Source: Polyangiaceae bacterium UTPRO1
GTDB taxonomy: Bacteria > Desulfobacterota > Binatia > UTPRO1
DNA length: 64,000 nt
Direction of reading: 5' to 3'
Assembly: GCA_002050235.1 (NCBI GenBank)
Contig: MWST01000033.1
Coordinates: forward strand, 100,170-164,169
Shown: positions 52,373 through 62,280 of the stretch, one piece after another
Numbering within the stretch: position 1 is the stretch's first letter
Layout of the letters: the number at the start of each line of letters is the position of its first letter
Made by a program: the position numbers and the translations under genes
The notes under the pieces: generated by a model
The model's input: the letters and a program-made list of their open reading frames with translations, nothing else
What the model was told of the DNA's origin: nothing
Database searches by the model: none

Positions 52373-53005
52373 GTGAACCTCCCGACTCCGACCGTCCGCG
52401 TCGCGATCTCGGATACGCGCACGCTCGTCCGCGAGGGGCTGAAGGCGCTCCTGCAGCTTCAGGCCGGCGTCATCGTGGCGACGGAGATCGCCGACGGCGC
52501 CGAGATCATACCGCGGCTGATGAGTGTGCAGTGCGACGTGCTCCTCCTCGAGCGCGGTATGCCGCTCGGGAATGCGGATATCCGTGAGCTCAGCGAGAGC
52601 GTACGCGTCATCGCCCTCTGCCGCGACGACGATCTCGGTGACGCCCTGAATGCTCTGCGGTCGGGAGCTCGGGGGGTGGTCTTCGAGGGCTCGACGGTTC
52701 CGGCCCTCGCCGATGCGGTGCGTGCGGTTGCGGCGGGGGAGGTGTCGATGCCGTTCGAGCTCCAGGCGCGCATGGCGGAGACGCTACAGGACGAGCCCCG
52801 CGTTCGCCTGACCGCGCGCGAGCGGGAGATCGCCGCGCACGTTGCCAACGGGCTCCGCAATGCGGAGATCGCACGCCGGCTCTTCATCAGCGAGCAGACG
52901 GTGAAGACGCATCTCGGTCGCATCTTCCGCAAGGTGAACGTCCGGGATCGCGTCGGGCTCACCATATACGCATCGCGCTGCGGTCTCGTGCCACGACCCA
53001 AGTAG
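52373..53005 (+). CDS. NarL/FixJ-type regulator with degenerate receiver
   Basis: 210 residues. The C-terminal LuxR HTH is intact (LTAREREIAAHVANGLRNAE, then IARRLFISEQTVKTHLGRIF). The N-terminal receiver lacks normal chemistry: the phosphoacceptor position in the LLxxRMP block is Glu (LLLERGMP, E60), the conserved Lys is replaced (GVVFEGS, E105), and the acidic pair at the start is reduced to one Asp. It may be phosphorylation-independent, as in other pseudo-receivers. It sits between two giant exported-protein genes and could regulate them. Confidence 0.85.
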   Translation: MNLPTPTVRVAISDTRTLVREGLKALLQLQAGVIVATEIADGAEIIPRLMSVQCDVLLLERGMPLGNADIRELSESVRVIALCRDDDLGDALNALRSGARGVVFEGSTVPALADAVRAVAAGEVSMPFELQARMAETLQDEPRVRLTAREREIAAHVANGLRNAEIARRLFISEQTVKTHLGRIFRKVNVRDRVGLTIYASRCGLVPRPK

Positions 53006-53096
53006 GCTCGTCGGCGAGCGTGGAAGGGGACCCGGCGATCGCGGAAGCCGCCAACCGTGTCCACCATTAGTAGTAGGAAATTTAATTCCGGCGGAC

Positions 53097-53109
53097 GATT
53101 GATCCTGAC
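53097..53109 (+). promoter_or_regulatory. Shared element GATTGATCCTGAC, copy 2
   Basis: Same 13 bases as at 49116-49128, here 55 bases before the ATG at 53164 and within an unusually AT-rich patch (TTTAATTCC). Conservation across two otherwise unlike upstream regions suggests a functional site or leader element. Confidence 0.4.
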
Positions 53110-53163
53110 GACCGGCTCTCGGGTATGCGTTCCCGAACTCTGCCGTTCCCGAGGAGCCGATCC

Positions 53164-56100
53164 ATGCGCTACGAGTCCTGCCGTTCTCGCATCCGCGGTG
53201 TTGGTGTTGTGGTCGTGATCTGGGCCGCCTTGATGACGGCGCTCGCCGTCACCGAGGCCGCGGCACTCCCGAATCCGCCGCCGGTCCAGTTCTTCTATCT
53301 TCCCTATCCGGAAGATCAGCTGCTGACGGCTCTGCAAGCGATCACCGGCAACAGCACTCCCACCAACCCGGTGACGACCTACGTCTCGATCGCGGCGGTC
53401 GCGAACAACACGATCATCTATTACGACCAGTGGGAGAACGGCTACGACGCCGACATCGCCAATCCGGCCAATCTGTACAGCGGCGGCAATCCCGGCGGCA
53501 CGCAGATCTGGGGCGACGGCAACCCCGCCAACGGTTTTCCTCCGGGCATCCCGTCCGACGTCATCAATGCCGGCACGGTCATCATCCTCAACAACGACAT
53601 CAACACCAGCAACATGTTGGCCATCGACTTCGACGGCCGCGACAAGATCGCGGCGACGAAGACGGTCGCGGTGACCAAGACCGGCTGGGCTGCCGGCTCC
53701 GGAACTCTCCTTGCCGGTGCGGTCGAGGTATTCGACACCAACAGCTACGGCACCGACTATCGCGCCCCGGTCGGCGTCGACATCCCCGATACCAGCGACC
53801 AGCAGATGTTCGAGTACACGAGCCTCTTCATCGTCGCCGCCGAGAACAACACGACCGTCAATATCGACAAGGACGCGAACGGCGTCTTCGAGACGACGGT
53901 CGTCCTCAACGAAGGCGACACCTATTTCGTGAACGGCGGCGTCAATGTAGGCGGCCACGTGACCTCCGACAAGGCGGTCGAGGTCCACATGCTGACCGGC
54001 GACATCGGCTCCACCTACGAGAGCCGCGACTCGCAGCTCCTGCCGACGAACCTCTGGTCGAAGGCGTACTACACCCCGGTGTCGACCCAGACCAGCGCGG
54101 GGACGACTGTCTGGCTCTACAATCCCGGCGCCGCCAACCTAACGGTCCAGTACACGACCCGCGATGGCGGCGGCAACCTGACGACGGTGCCGCTCGTCGT
54201 CCCCGGGGGTGCGGCGGGCGGCTTCCGCGCGCAGGTGATCCCCGACGGCTACGGCGCCAGCTTCACGGCGAGCTCCGCCTTCTACGCCTACTCGACCACC
54301 GATTCGACCAGTTCGCAGCCCTCCGGGAATCAATCCTGGGACTGGTCGTACTCGCTCGTGCCCGAGGACTCGCTCACGCCCCAGGTGCTGATCGGCCTCG
54401 GCCTCGGCCGCGACCCGACGTCGAACGTGAACCCGAACGAGAACGGCAATCCGGCGTGGGTGACGCCGGTCGGAAACGGCAACACTCCGGTGACGGTCTA
54501 CGTCGACTTCGACGCCGACCCGACGACGGGCCCGCTCACCGATCCGAACAACAACAAGTACGATCTCGCGCTGTCGTTGAAAGAGCTCGAACGCGCCAAG
54601 ATCTACGACACCAACGACCGCAACCAGACCGGCATGCTGATCTACACGTTGACTCCGGGCGTGAAGCTCGCGGCAGCGTGGGGGCAGGATCCATCCGTGG
54701 CGTCCGCCGCCGCGCCCGGTCTCGACGCCGGTACCGGCATCCCGCCGCTGCCGCTCTTCTCGGCCGGCAAGAACGGAACGCTCTTCACCGACAACGACGG
54801 CGACGGCTTCATCAGCCCGGGTGACGTGCTCCTCTATACGATCCCGATCATCAACATCAGCCGCGCACCGGTGCCCGACATCCTCCTGAAGGACGTGCTG
54901 CCGCCCGACACGACGTACGTGCCGAACTCGACGTTCTTCACCAACGCGCAGAACGTCACGACCCAGATCCCCGACGACGGCATCGGCACGCCGTTCCCGC
55001 TCGACGGCGCCGGTGTGATCCTCGACCCCGTGACCGCACTGCCGGTCGGCGGTTCCTATCAGGTGACGTTCAAGGTCACGATCAAGGCCTTCGGTGATCT
55101 GACGCCGGACACGAGCGAGATCGTGAACAACTGCACCGCCACCGCGGTCGGCGTGACCGTCAAGTGCAAGGACGTCACACCCCTGAACGGCTGCATCGGC
55201 GACTTCGTCTGGTACGACCTCGACGGCGATGCCGTCCAGGACGGCGGCCCCGAGGGCGGTATCCAAGGAGTGACGCTCGACCTCTACCGCGACGTCAACG
55301 GCAACGGCGTGCTCGACGGCGGCGACACTTTGATCGCGAGCCAGGTCACGAACGTCAACGGCGGCTACAAGTTCTTCGGTCTGGTCGCGAACAAGTACAT
55401 CGTCGACGTCGTCGACGGCACCGTGCCGTTGGGCTACGGGCTCACCTCTGCCAACGATCCGAAGGCGATCACGCTGGCCGGCGGCGAGTGCAACCTCACC
55501 GCCGACTTCGGCTACGTGCTCCTCCCGACCACCACCCCGACGCCGACGCTCACGGCGACGCCTACGGCGACGAAGACGGCCACACCGACGCCGACGTTCA
55601 CGGTCGTGCCCACGGTGACGGCGACGCCGACGGTGACGGTTACTCCGACGGTAACTGCCACTGTGACGGTGACGCCGACGGTGACGGTCACTCCGACGGT
55701 AACTGCCACTGTGACGGTGACGCCGACGGAGACGGCCACTCCGACGGCCACTGCCACGGCGACCGAGACGGCGACGCCGACGGTCACCGCCACGGCGACC
55801 GAGACGGCGACGCCGACTCCGACACCTACGGAAACCCTCACCATAGAGCCGACCTCGGCAGGGACGCCGACCGTGACGCCGACTCCGGAGCCATACTGCG
55901 GCGACGGCATCGTGACGCCGCCCGAGACCTGCGATCCGCCCGATACGGCACCCGGGCCGAACGGGCAGATACTCTGCCGGCCTGATTGCACCCGGTGCGG
56001 CGACGGCGTCCTGCAGGCACAGCACGGTGAAAGCTGCGACGACGGCAACCTCGTAAGCGGCTGCCGGCCGGACAAGCCGCAGAAGCCGCTCGATGGCTGC

Positions 56101-56727
56101 CTCAACAACTGCCTGGAGCCGATCTGCGAGGATCCCTCGAAGATCAAGGTCGACGCGTCCGGTCTGGACGTGATCGAAGCCCATGGTCGGCTGATCGCGA
56201 CGTCGGACGTCGATTTCCGCAACGGTCCGCTGGGCATCACGATCACGCGCCAGGTCTGTTCGCACGACGACGGGATCGCCTGTGCGAGCTCGGCCGAGTG
56301 CGAGGCGCTCGCTGCGGGCTCGACGTGTGCGGCGTTCGGTGACGGTGCCGTCGTCCTCGATGTCGTCGTGCCCGGCGAAGGGCTTGCCAACAGCACGCCG
56401 ATGCGCTGGCGCTACCGGAACTCCAATGCCAAGACGGCTGGCGGCCTCTACTCGATCCAGCTCAAGGGCAAGATGCTGAAGAAGCGCTGTGTCGGCGGCG
56501 GCAACGACGGCGCCGTGTGTGCGGCAGCGAGCGATTGCGAGAGCGGCGTCTGCCACGGCTACTACGCGATGAAGCTGAAGGCGTACGGCGAAGCGTCGCG
56601 AGCAGTCGGCGACATGCAGACGGAGATCTTCGGCGGCGGCCACAGATGGGCGGTCCGCGGTGTGTGGGAGCAACGCGGCAGCAGCTGGAGGCTCGGGAAG
56701 AAGAGCGAGTTCCGCGAGCCGTACTGA
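53164..56727 (+). CDS. Giant exported surface protein with Thr/Pro stalk
   Basis: 1187 residues. The N-terminal signal anchor ([20 protein letters not shown]) leads to a large beta-domain region with [13 protein letters not shown], an IgGFc-binding-like segment, a DUF11-type domain, then an SdrD/Cna-B-like unit [20 protein letters not shown] with [11 protein letters not shown], a Thr/Pro-rich stalk from about 55525 to 55890 built from a 48-base (16-residue) repeat, and Cys-rich C-terminal modules ([29 protein letters not shown]). GAGGAG precedes the chosen ATG; the longer ORF start at 53125 was rejected. Likely a secreted or cell-surface adhesin-like protein. Confidence 0.85.
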   Translation: MRYESCRSRIRGVGVVVVIWAALMTALAVTEAAALPNPPPVQFFYLPYPEDQLLTALQAITGNSTPTNPVTTYVSIAAVANNTIIYYDQWENGYDADIANPANLYSGGNPGGTQIWGDGNPANGFPPGIPSDVINAGTVIILNNDINTSNMLAIDFDGRDKIAATKTVAVTKTGWAAGSGTLLAGAVEVFDTNSYGTDYRAPVGVDIPDTSDQQMFEYTSLFIVAAENNTTVNIDKDANGVFETTVVLNEGDTYFVNGGVNVGGHVTSDKAVEVHMLTGDIGSTYESRDSQLLPTNLWSKAYYTPVSTQTSAGTTVWLYNPGAANLTVQYTTRDGGGNLTTVPLVVPGGAAGGFRAQVIPDGYGASFTASSAFYAYSTTDSTSSQPSGNQSWDWSYSLVPEDSLTPQVLIGLGLGRDPTSNVNPNENGNPAWVTPVGNGNTPVTVYVDFDADPTTGPLTDPNNNKYDLALSLKELERAKIYDTNDRNQTGMLIYTLTPGVKLAAAWGQDPSVASAAAPGLDAGTGIPPLPLFSAGKNGTLFTDNDGDGFISPGDVLLYTIPIINISRAPVPDILLKDVLPPDTTYVPNSTFFTNAQNVTTQIPDDGIGTPFPLDGAGVILDPVTALPVGGSYQVTFKVTIKAFGDLTPDTSEIVNNCTATAVGVTVKCKDVTPLNGCIGDFVWYDLDGDAVQDGGPEGGIQGVTLDLYRDVNGNGVLDGGDTLIASQVTNVNGGYKFFGLVANKYIVDVVDGTVPLGYGLTSANDPKAITLAGGECNLTADFGYVLLPTTTPTPTLTATPTATKTATPTPTFTVVPTVTATPTVTVTPTVTATVTVTPTVTVTPTVTATVTVTPTETATPTATATATETATPTVTATATETATPTPTPTETLTIEPTSAGTPTVTPTPEPYCGDGIVTPPETCDPPDTAPGPNGQILCRPDCTRCGDGVLQAQHGESCDDGNLVSGCRPDKPQKPLDGCLNNCLEPICEDPSKIKVDASGLDVIEAHGRLIATSDVDFRNGPLGITITRQVCSHDDGIACASSAECEALAAGSTCAAFGDGAVVLDVVVPGEGLANSTPMRWRYRNSNAKTAGGLYSIQLKGKMLKKRCVGGGNDGAVCAAASDCESGVCHGYYAMKLKAYGEASRAVGDMQTEIFGGGHRWAVRGVWEQRGSSWRLGKKSEFREPY
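55623..55718 (+). repeat. 48-base tandem repeat in the Thr/Pro stalk
   Basis: Two 48-base units (55623-55670 and 55671-55718), one base apart in sequence, encode [17 protein letters not shown] second 29-base repeat family sits at 55753-55781 and 55789-55817. These code a flexible stalk of the surface protein. Confidence 0.8.
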
Positions 56728-56899
56728 GGTCGGGTCGAGGCTCGGAGGGGGCGGCCGCACGCGAAGGCGTCGGCCGCCCCTCCGGTCATGAACGGCGGAG
56801 CCGGCGGGCGCTGCGGGCTCGCCGGAGCGCCGCTCCTTCCGGTAGGCATTGCGGCAAGGCGCGATTGTGGAGCGAGCCGCGCGGCTTCATAGTCGGGCG

Positions 56900-59530
56900 A
56901 TGCCGGCGCCGCTGCCGATCGACCCGCTGCTGCCCGCCGTCGTCGCCGCGCTCGACGAAACCAATCGGGTAGTGCTGCGGGCCGCACCCGGCGCCGGCAA
57001 GACCACGCGCGTCCCGGCCGCGCTCCTCGATGCCGGCATCGCCCGCGGACGCACCGTCGTAGTCGTGGAGCCGCGACGGGTCGCGGCGCGCGCGGCGGCG
57101 GAGTTCGTGGCGCGCTCGCGCCGGAGCGCGGTCGGCGGTGAGATCGGCTACCGGGTGCGCTTCGGGCGCCAGGGCGGAGCCCATACCCGCCTCTGGTTCC
57201 TCACCGAGGGAGTCTTCGGCCGCCATCTGGTGCGCGATCCTTTCCTCGAAGACGTCGGCGTCGTCGTCCTCGACGAGTTCCACGAACGTCACCTGGAGAG
57301 CGACGTCGCGCTCGCGATAGTGCGCGAGCTGCAGGATACGGTGCGGCCGGATCTCCGTCTCGTCGTCATGTCGGCGACGCTCGAAACCGACGCCCTCGCG
57401 TCCTACCTGGCGCCGGCGGCGGTCTTGACCTCCGAGGGCAGGGCGCATCCGGTCGAGATCGCGTACGACGAGTCCGGAGCGGGGCGGCGCTTCGACGAGC
57501 GGGTTGCGGGTGCGGTGCGCCGCGCCCTCGCGACGCCCGGCGACGTGCTCGTGTTCCTCCCGGGAGCGGCCGAGATCCGACGTGCAGCGCAGGCCCTGGC
57601 GCCATTGCGGGCGACTCACGACCTCGAGGTCGTGGCCCTGCACGGCAATCAGCCTCTCGACGAGCAGGCGCGGGCACTGCGCGTCGGATCGCGCCGGCGC
57701 ATCGTGCTCGCGACCAACGTCGCCGAGACCGCACTCACGGTGGAGGGGGTGACGACCGTCGTCGATTCCGGCCTGGCGCGCGTCGTCTTCTACGAGCCGC
57801 GGACCGGACTCGATCGGCTGCGGCTGCAGACGATCAGCCGCTCCTCGGCCACACAGCGGGCGGGACGCGCCGGGCGCCTCGGGCCGGGGCGGTGCATCCG
57901 GCTCTGGTCCGGAGCCGAGGAGGCCGGCCGCAGGGCGTACGAGCTCCCGGAGATCCGGCGCGTCGATCTCGCGCGTACTGCGCTCGAGCTCGCGGTGTGG
58001 AGTCTCCGCGATCCCGAGACATTGCCATGGTTGGAGGCGCCGCCGCCCGGAGCTCTCTCTCGGGCGCACCGGTTGCTGCGCGATCTCGGCGCGCTCGCCG
58101 GCGCGGGTTGGACGCCGACCCCGCTCGGACGGCGTCTCCTCGCGGTCCCGGTAGCGCCGCGGCTGGCGCGGATGCTGATCGAGGCGGAGGATCTCGGAGC
58201 TCCGGAGGCAGGGGCGCTGGTCGCGGCGCTGGCGAGCGAACGCGACATCTTGCGCGCGGCGCGAACGTTCGGCGCCGCGGGCAGGGGCGCGGCGCCGGCG
58301 CTCGACCAGGGCGCGTCCGACTTGCTGGCGCGGGCCGAGCTCCTTGCCGAGGTCGCAGCGGCCGGCTTCGTTGCGGAGGCGTGCGCGCGGGCCGGTATCG
58401 ACCCGGCCGCTGCGCGCACCGTCGAACGGGTGCGGCAGCGGCTCCGCGGCCGGCGCGCCAGCCCGACTCGCACCGCCGCTGCTCCGGATCGCGGCGGCGC
58501 CGGCGGCCGGCGCCTGCCGCTTGCGGGCGCCGGCCGCCGCCGGGCGGGCACCGCCGCGGCGGCGGCCGACGTCGTAGTGCTGCGCGCCCTCCTGGCGGGA
58601 TTCCCCGACCGCGTGTGTCGGCGCCGCGCGCCCGGAAGTCGGCGCGCGGTCATGGTTGGCGGTAGCGGCGTCGAGCTCGCCGCCGACAGCGTCGTGCGCG
58701 ATGCCGAGCTCTTCGTCGCCGTGGAGGTGGAAGGCGGCGAACGCGGCAGCGAAGCGCGGGTGCGGCTCGCGAGCGCCATCGAGCGGTCCTGGCTCGCCGA
58801 GGTCTTTCCGGGCTCGGTCACGTCGGTGCGCGAGGTCGTCTGGGACCGCGCTGGGGAGCGCCTCATCGCCCGCACGGTCGTGCGCTACCAGGACCTGGTG
58901 CTCGACGAGCGCATGAGCGGCGAGGTCTCTGCGGCAGAGCAAGCGGCAGCACTCGCGGAGCTGGCGCGGAGCGATCCGCAGGCGCTGCTCGGCGAGCGCG
59001 CCGACGTCGATGCGCTCGCGGCTCGGCTCGCCTTCCTCGCCCGTGCCATGCCGGAGCTGGCGCTGCCCGAGCCGTCGCGACTCGTCGCCGAGGCGGCGGC
59101 GACGCTGGCAGCGAACGCGGACTCGGTTGCCGAGGTGCGACGCGGCGACATTGCCGGAACGCTCGTGCGGCAGCTCACGCAGCGGCAGCGGGCGGCGTTG
59201 GCGGCAGAGGCGCCGACGCACTGGCGGCTGCCGAGCGGACGCCACGCCCCGATCGCCTATCCGCCGGGGCGTCCGCCGACGGTCGCGGCGCGCATCCAGG
59301 AGCTCTTCGGGCTCGCTGCGTCGCCGCGGCTAGCCGCCGGGCGGGTGGCCATGATCTTCGAACTCCTGGCGCCGAGCGGGCGGCCGATGCAGGTGACCGA
59401 CGATCTCGCGAGCTTCTGGCGGACGGCCTATGGCGAGGTCCGCGCCGAGCTTCGCGGGCGCTACCCGAAGCACGCCTGGCCCGACGATCCGCTGCGCGCC
59501 GAGCCGACCGTGCGACGCGGCCGGCGCTGA
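56900..59530 (+). CDS. hrpB: ATP-dependent helicase HrpB
   Basis: 876 residues. DEAH-type motor: LRAAPGAGKTTRVPAALLDA (motif I), VLDEFHERHLESD (motif II), MSATLETDALASYLAP (III), LATNVAETALTVEG (V), and QRAGRAGRLGPGRC (VI). The C-terminal winged-helix/HrpB region follows with a low-complexity Arg/Ala insert around residues 515-560. HrpB is an RNA-type helicase of uncertain role. The ATG at 56900 was chosen; the longer frame starting 56849 would include a basic leader. Confidence 0.9.
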   Translation: MPAPLPIDPLLPAVVAALDETNRVVLRAAPGAGKTTRVPAALLDAGIARGRTVVVVEPRRVAARAAAEFVARSRRSAVGGEIGYRVRFGRQGGAHTRLWFLTEGVFGRHLVRDPFLEDVGVVVLDEFHERHLESDVALAIVRELQDTVRPDLRLVVMSATLETDALASYLAPAAVLTSEGRAHPVEIAYDESGAGRRFDERVAGAVRRALATPGDVLVFLPGAAEIRRAAQALAPLRATHDLEVVALHGNQPLDEQARALRVGSRRRIVLATNVAETALTVEGVTTVVDSGLARVVFYEPRTGLDRLRLQTISRSSATQRAGRAGRLGPGRCIRLWSGAEEAGRRAYELPEIRRVDLARTALELAVWSLRDPETLPWLEAPPPGALSRAHRLLRDLGALAGAGWTPTPLGRRLLAVPVAPRLARMLIEAEDLGAPEAGALVAALASERDILRAARTFGAAGRGAAPALDQGASDLLARAELLAEVAAAGFVAEACARAGIDPAAARTVERVRQRLRGRRASPTRTAAAPDRGGAGGRRLPLAGAGRRRAGTAAAAADVVVLRALLAGFPDRVCRRRAPGSRRAVMVGGSGVELAADSVVRDAELFVAVEVEGGERGSEARVRLASAIERSWLAEVFPGSVTSVREVVWDRAGERLIARTVVRYQDLVLDERMSGEVSAAEQAAALAELARSDPQALLGERADVDALAARLAFLARAMPELALPEPSRLVAEAAATLAANADSVAEVRRGDIAGTLVRQLTQRQRAALAAEAPTHWRLPSGRHAPIAYPPGRPPTVAARIQELFGLAASPRLAAGRVAMIFELLAPSGRPMQVTDDLASFWRTAYGEVRAELRGRYPKHAWPDDPLRAEPTVRRGRR

Positions 59531-59568
59531 CGCCCGACGCGCGTCCAGTGGGACGGGGGCGGCGCCGC

Positions 59569-60453
59569 CTACCCGCGTTTGCCGGGGGCGACGGCGAGGA
59601 AGGCGCGCGCCGCGGCCGGGATGAGCCGCGGGCGCAGCAGCTCGGGCGCGTAGACAGCGAGGCGGCGGTCGTTTTCGCGCAGGCAGAGCTCGACGAACGA
59701 GCGCGCCGTGAAGTCGTCGGCGATCGCGGAGGCGCCGCTCGCGGTGAAGCCGCTCTTCGAGGGCGGCGCTTCGCCAGCCGGCTCCGTAGCCGGCGCGTCT
59801 TTGCCGCCGGTGCGCCCGGCGCTGCCCGCGACGTTCTTCGCCGAGCGCAGACGGTCGAAGGCGGCGCCGGCGAAGGCGGCGATACAGTGCAGGCGGTGAA
59901 GCGGCCGCAGCCATGGCGGCCGTTGCCGCCGCTTGTAGGCGATCCAGTTGACGAAGAAGAGGATGTGGCGGGCCTCCTCCTGCATGATCGGCTCCATGAG
60001 GTCGAGGAGCTCCGATCGCAGAAACCCGGTTTCGCGCGCCAGCGCGAACATGCCGAAGCCGAAGAACGAGTCGATGCACTCACCGTAGCCGGTGCGCATG
60101 AAAGCGGCTTCGAGGTTGCCCGGCAGCGGCTGCGTCGGCCCGGGATCGACATCGATGTCGTAGCGGCGGACCAAGGCGTCGAGCAGGGCGGCGTGGCGGG
60201 TCTCCTCGTACCCCTGGAGTGCCACGGCCTCGCGGAGGAGGGGCGGCGATTCCTCGACTGCGTATGCCGTGATCTTGGCTCCGGTCCGGCGCTCCGTGCG
60301 TAGCGCCTCGTCCCAGAACGGCAGGCTGCGCAGCTTGGTGACGCTCGCGGCGTCGAGCTCCGGCCACGGCAGCCGCTCGGGTGTGAACGATTCGTGGGTA
60401 TCGATGAACGTGCGACACAGGAGCGTCAGGTGCTCCTCCGACCCGATGCGCAT
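59569..60453 (-). CDS. Ferritin-like (di-iron) protein
   Basis: 294 residues. Di-iron ligands are likely E54, E84 and H87 (EETRH), E125 (GYGECIDSFFG) and E160 and H163 (EEARH), in the E/ExxH/E/ExxH arrangement. Paralogous in fold to the enzyme at 16588-17691 but without a recognisable operon partner. A tail insertion rich in Ala/Gly (about residues 205-245) interrupts the C-terminal part. It could be an oxidase, hydroxylase or ferritin-like store; function undetermined. Convergent with hrpB and divergent from rlmN. Confidence 0.75.
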   Translation of the reverse strand: MRIGSEEHLTLLCRTFIDTHESFTPERLPWPELDAASVTKLRSLPFWDEALRTERRTGAKITAYAVEESPPLLREAVALQGYEETRHAALLDALVRRYDIDVDPGPTQPLPGNLEAAFMRTGYGECIDSFFGFGMFALARETGFLRSELLDLMEPIMQEEARHILFFVNWIAYKRRQRPPWLRPLHRLHCIAAFAGAAFDRLRSAKNVAGSAGRTGGKDAPATEPAGEAPPSKSGFTASGASAIADDFTARSFVELCLRENDRRLAVYAPELLRPRLIPAAARAFLAVAPGKRG

Positions 60454-60516
60454 CGCCGGGGTTTGTCGCCGCTTTGCCGAACCGGGTCAAGCGGACGTGC
60501 GGCCGCGCTCGGGTCC

Positions 60517-60625
60517 GTGTAGAGACCCGGCGTGACCCCGCGCCTGCCCGCGTCCCGGTGCAGGTGCCGCAAGGAGCGACTGCCTTCCTGTGCAGAGACC
60601 CGACATGATCCCGCGGCTGCCCGCG
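60517..60625 (+). repeat. 36-base imperfect direct repeat at the rlmN start
   Basis: The segments 60517-60552 and 60590-60625 match at 31 of 36 bases. The second spans the rlmN start region (GTGCAGAGACCCGACATGAT...), while the first has an in-frame TAG. It looks like a duplicated translation-start region, 73 bases apart. Confidence 0.65.
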
Positions 60626-61636
60626 CTCACCATCGACGAGCTGACGTCGCGCCTCGGGAGCGCGGCGCGCGCCCGTGCCGTCGTGCGCTGGCTCTACGGG
60701 ACGGCGCCGCTGCCGCAGGCCCTGCCTGCCGCCGTTCCCGGGGTCGCGGCGGCGGCCTGGAGAACCTTGCGAGCGGCGACCCCGTGGAACCCGCCGCTGG
60801 TGCGCGAGCGGCAGGCGAGCGCCGACGGCACGACCAAATACGCGCTCGCTTTCGGGGCGACGCTGGTCGAGGCGGTGCGCATACCGTCGCCGCGACGGAG
60901 CACCGTCTGCGTATCGAGCCAGTCGGGATGCACGCGGCGCTGCGTTTTCTGCGCCACCCGCACGCTCGGATTCGGACGCCATCTGCGCGCCGACGAGATG
61001 GTGCTGCAGGTGATGCTGGCGGCCGCCGAAGCGCCGCCCGAGGCGCCGGTGCGAAACGTCGTTTTCATGGGTATGGGCGAGCCCATGGACAACTTGGGCG
61101 AGGTGCTGCGCGCCGTCCGCGTGCTGACGCAGTCTCCGGCGCCGCTGCTGCGGGCGCGGTCGATCACGGTCTCCACCTCCGGAGTGCTCCCCGGTATGCG
61201 TCGCTTCCTCCGCGAGTCGCCGGCGAGCCTGGCGCTGTCGCTGCACGCGACCACCGACGACGTCCGCGCGCGGCTCGTCCCGCACGGGAGGATATGGCCG
61301 ATCGCCGCGCTGATGGCGCTCCTTCGCGAAGATGCCGCGCGCCACCCGCGCCGCGAGTGCTTCGTCGAGTACGTGCTCTGCGCCGGCGTCAACGACGCCG
61401 ACGCCGACGCCGATCGTCTGCTGCGCCTCCTCGACGGCATCGGCGCGCGCGTGAACCTGATCCCGTACAACGCGTTCCCCGGAAGCGATCTGGCGCCGCC
61501 ACCGAGCGCGCGTGTGCTGGCCTTCCAGGCCCGTCTCGCCGCGGCCGGTCGGCGCGCGTTCATCCGCTGGCCGCGCGGCCGGGCGATCGCTGCGGCGTGC
61601 GGGCAGTTGGCGCTGGCGACGGCGACGGCCGAGTGA
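60605..61636 (+). CDS. rlmN: 23S rRNA (adenine-2503-C2)-methyltransferase RlmN
   Basis: About 343 residues. The radical SAM motif CTRRCVFCATRTLGF gives C109, C113 and C116. GMGEPMDN, VSTSGVLPGMR and the C-terminal RGRAIAAACGQLA with the mechanistic Cys follow. It methylates A2503 of 23S rRNA and A37 in some tRNAs. A GTG at 60590 would add MQRPD; ATG at 60605 is conservative. A start-region duplication lies upstream. Confidence 0.93.
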   Translation: MIPRLPALTIDELTSRLGSAARARAVVRWLYGTAPLPQALPAAVPGVAAAAWRTLRAATPWNPPLVRERQASADGTTKYALAFGATLVEAVRIPSPRRSTVCVSSQSGCTRRCVFCATRTLGFGRHLRADEMVLQVMLAAAEAPPEAPVRNVVFMGMGEPMDNLGEVLRAVRVLTQSPAPLLRARSITVSTSGVLPGMRRFLRESPASLALSLHATTDDVRARLVPHGRIWPIAALMALLREDAARHPRRECFVEYVLCAGVNDADADADRLLRLLDGIGARVNLIPYNAFPGSDLAPPPSARVLAFQARLAAAGRRAFIRWPRGRAIAAACGQLALATATAE

Positions 61637-61696
61637 GGCGGTGCGCCGGCATGCTTCGCGGCGGCTGTAGAGGTGCGCCGCTTCTTGCCGCCGGGC

Positions 61697-62263
61697 TCAG
61701 AACGGCGCCCGCGCCCGGAAGCGGAAGGCGCCGCTGCCGCGGCAGACGTCGACGGCGGTGAAGCCGGCGGCCTCGAGGCGCGCCGCGAAGCCGCCGGGGT
61801 CGACGAGCACCATGGTGTCGAAGACGTGCGCGAGCCGGAAGAGCAGGCTCGGCGTGCTGTCGGAGCCGACGAACCACGCGCCCGGCTCGAGCACGCGCCG
61901 CGTCTCGGCGAGGAGCCGGTCCTGGAGCGGCGCCGACGGGACGTGGTGCAACATGGTGCAGGAGACGGCGCCGCTGAAGGCGGCGTCGGGAAACGGCATC
62001 GCGGTCGCGTCCCCGGTGACGACCGCGACGTTGCCGCCCGCGGTGCGGGCGCGGAGCGCCGCCGCGAGCTGCGGGTCGATCTCGAGCGCCGTCAGTGCCG
62101 GGACGCGCGTCCGCAGTACGTCGGTGGTCAGGCCGGGGCCGGGACCGATCTCGAGCGCGCGGGCGCCGAGGTCGGTGGCGTCGAGCACCCAGGGCAGGAG
62201 CTGGCGTTGGACGATGCGGCGCCAGTGGTCGGTCCGGCAATACCAGCGGTGCAGGGCGTTCAT
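61697..62263 (-). CDS. SAM-dependent methyltransferase (class I)
   Basis: 188 residues. ALEIGPGPGLTTDVL is SAM motif I, LEIDPQLAAALRARTAG the acidic loop, and VTGDATAMPFPDAAFSGAVS motif II; TMLHHVPSAPLQDRLLAETR follows. It is a ubiE/type-11 small methyltransferase. Substrate unknown. Downstream of gatB by 17 bases on the same strand, so possibly in one transcript. Confidence 0.87.
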   Translation of the reverse strand: MNALHRWYCRTDHWRRIVQRQLLPWVLDATDLGARALEIGPGPGLTTDVLRTRVPALTALEIDPQLAAALRARTAGGNVAVVTGDATAMPFPDAAFSGAVSCTMLHHVPSAPLQDRLLAETRRVLEPGAWFVGSDSTPSLLFRLAHVFDTMVLVDPGGFAARLEAAGFTAVDVCRGSGAFRFRARAPF

Positions 62264-62280
62264 ACGGCGGATCGCAACGG

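Noticed and set aside
54139..56760. Minus-strand frame of about 870 codons opposite the stalk protein
   Set aside because: Arg/Gly repeats from antisense of the Thr/Pro stalk; no start context or domain.
56786..59245. Minus-strand frame of about 820 codons opposite hrpB
   Set aside because: Antisense of a clear HrpB helicase; composition is Arg/Gln/Ala-rich without motifs.
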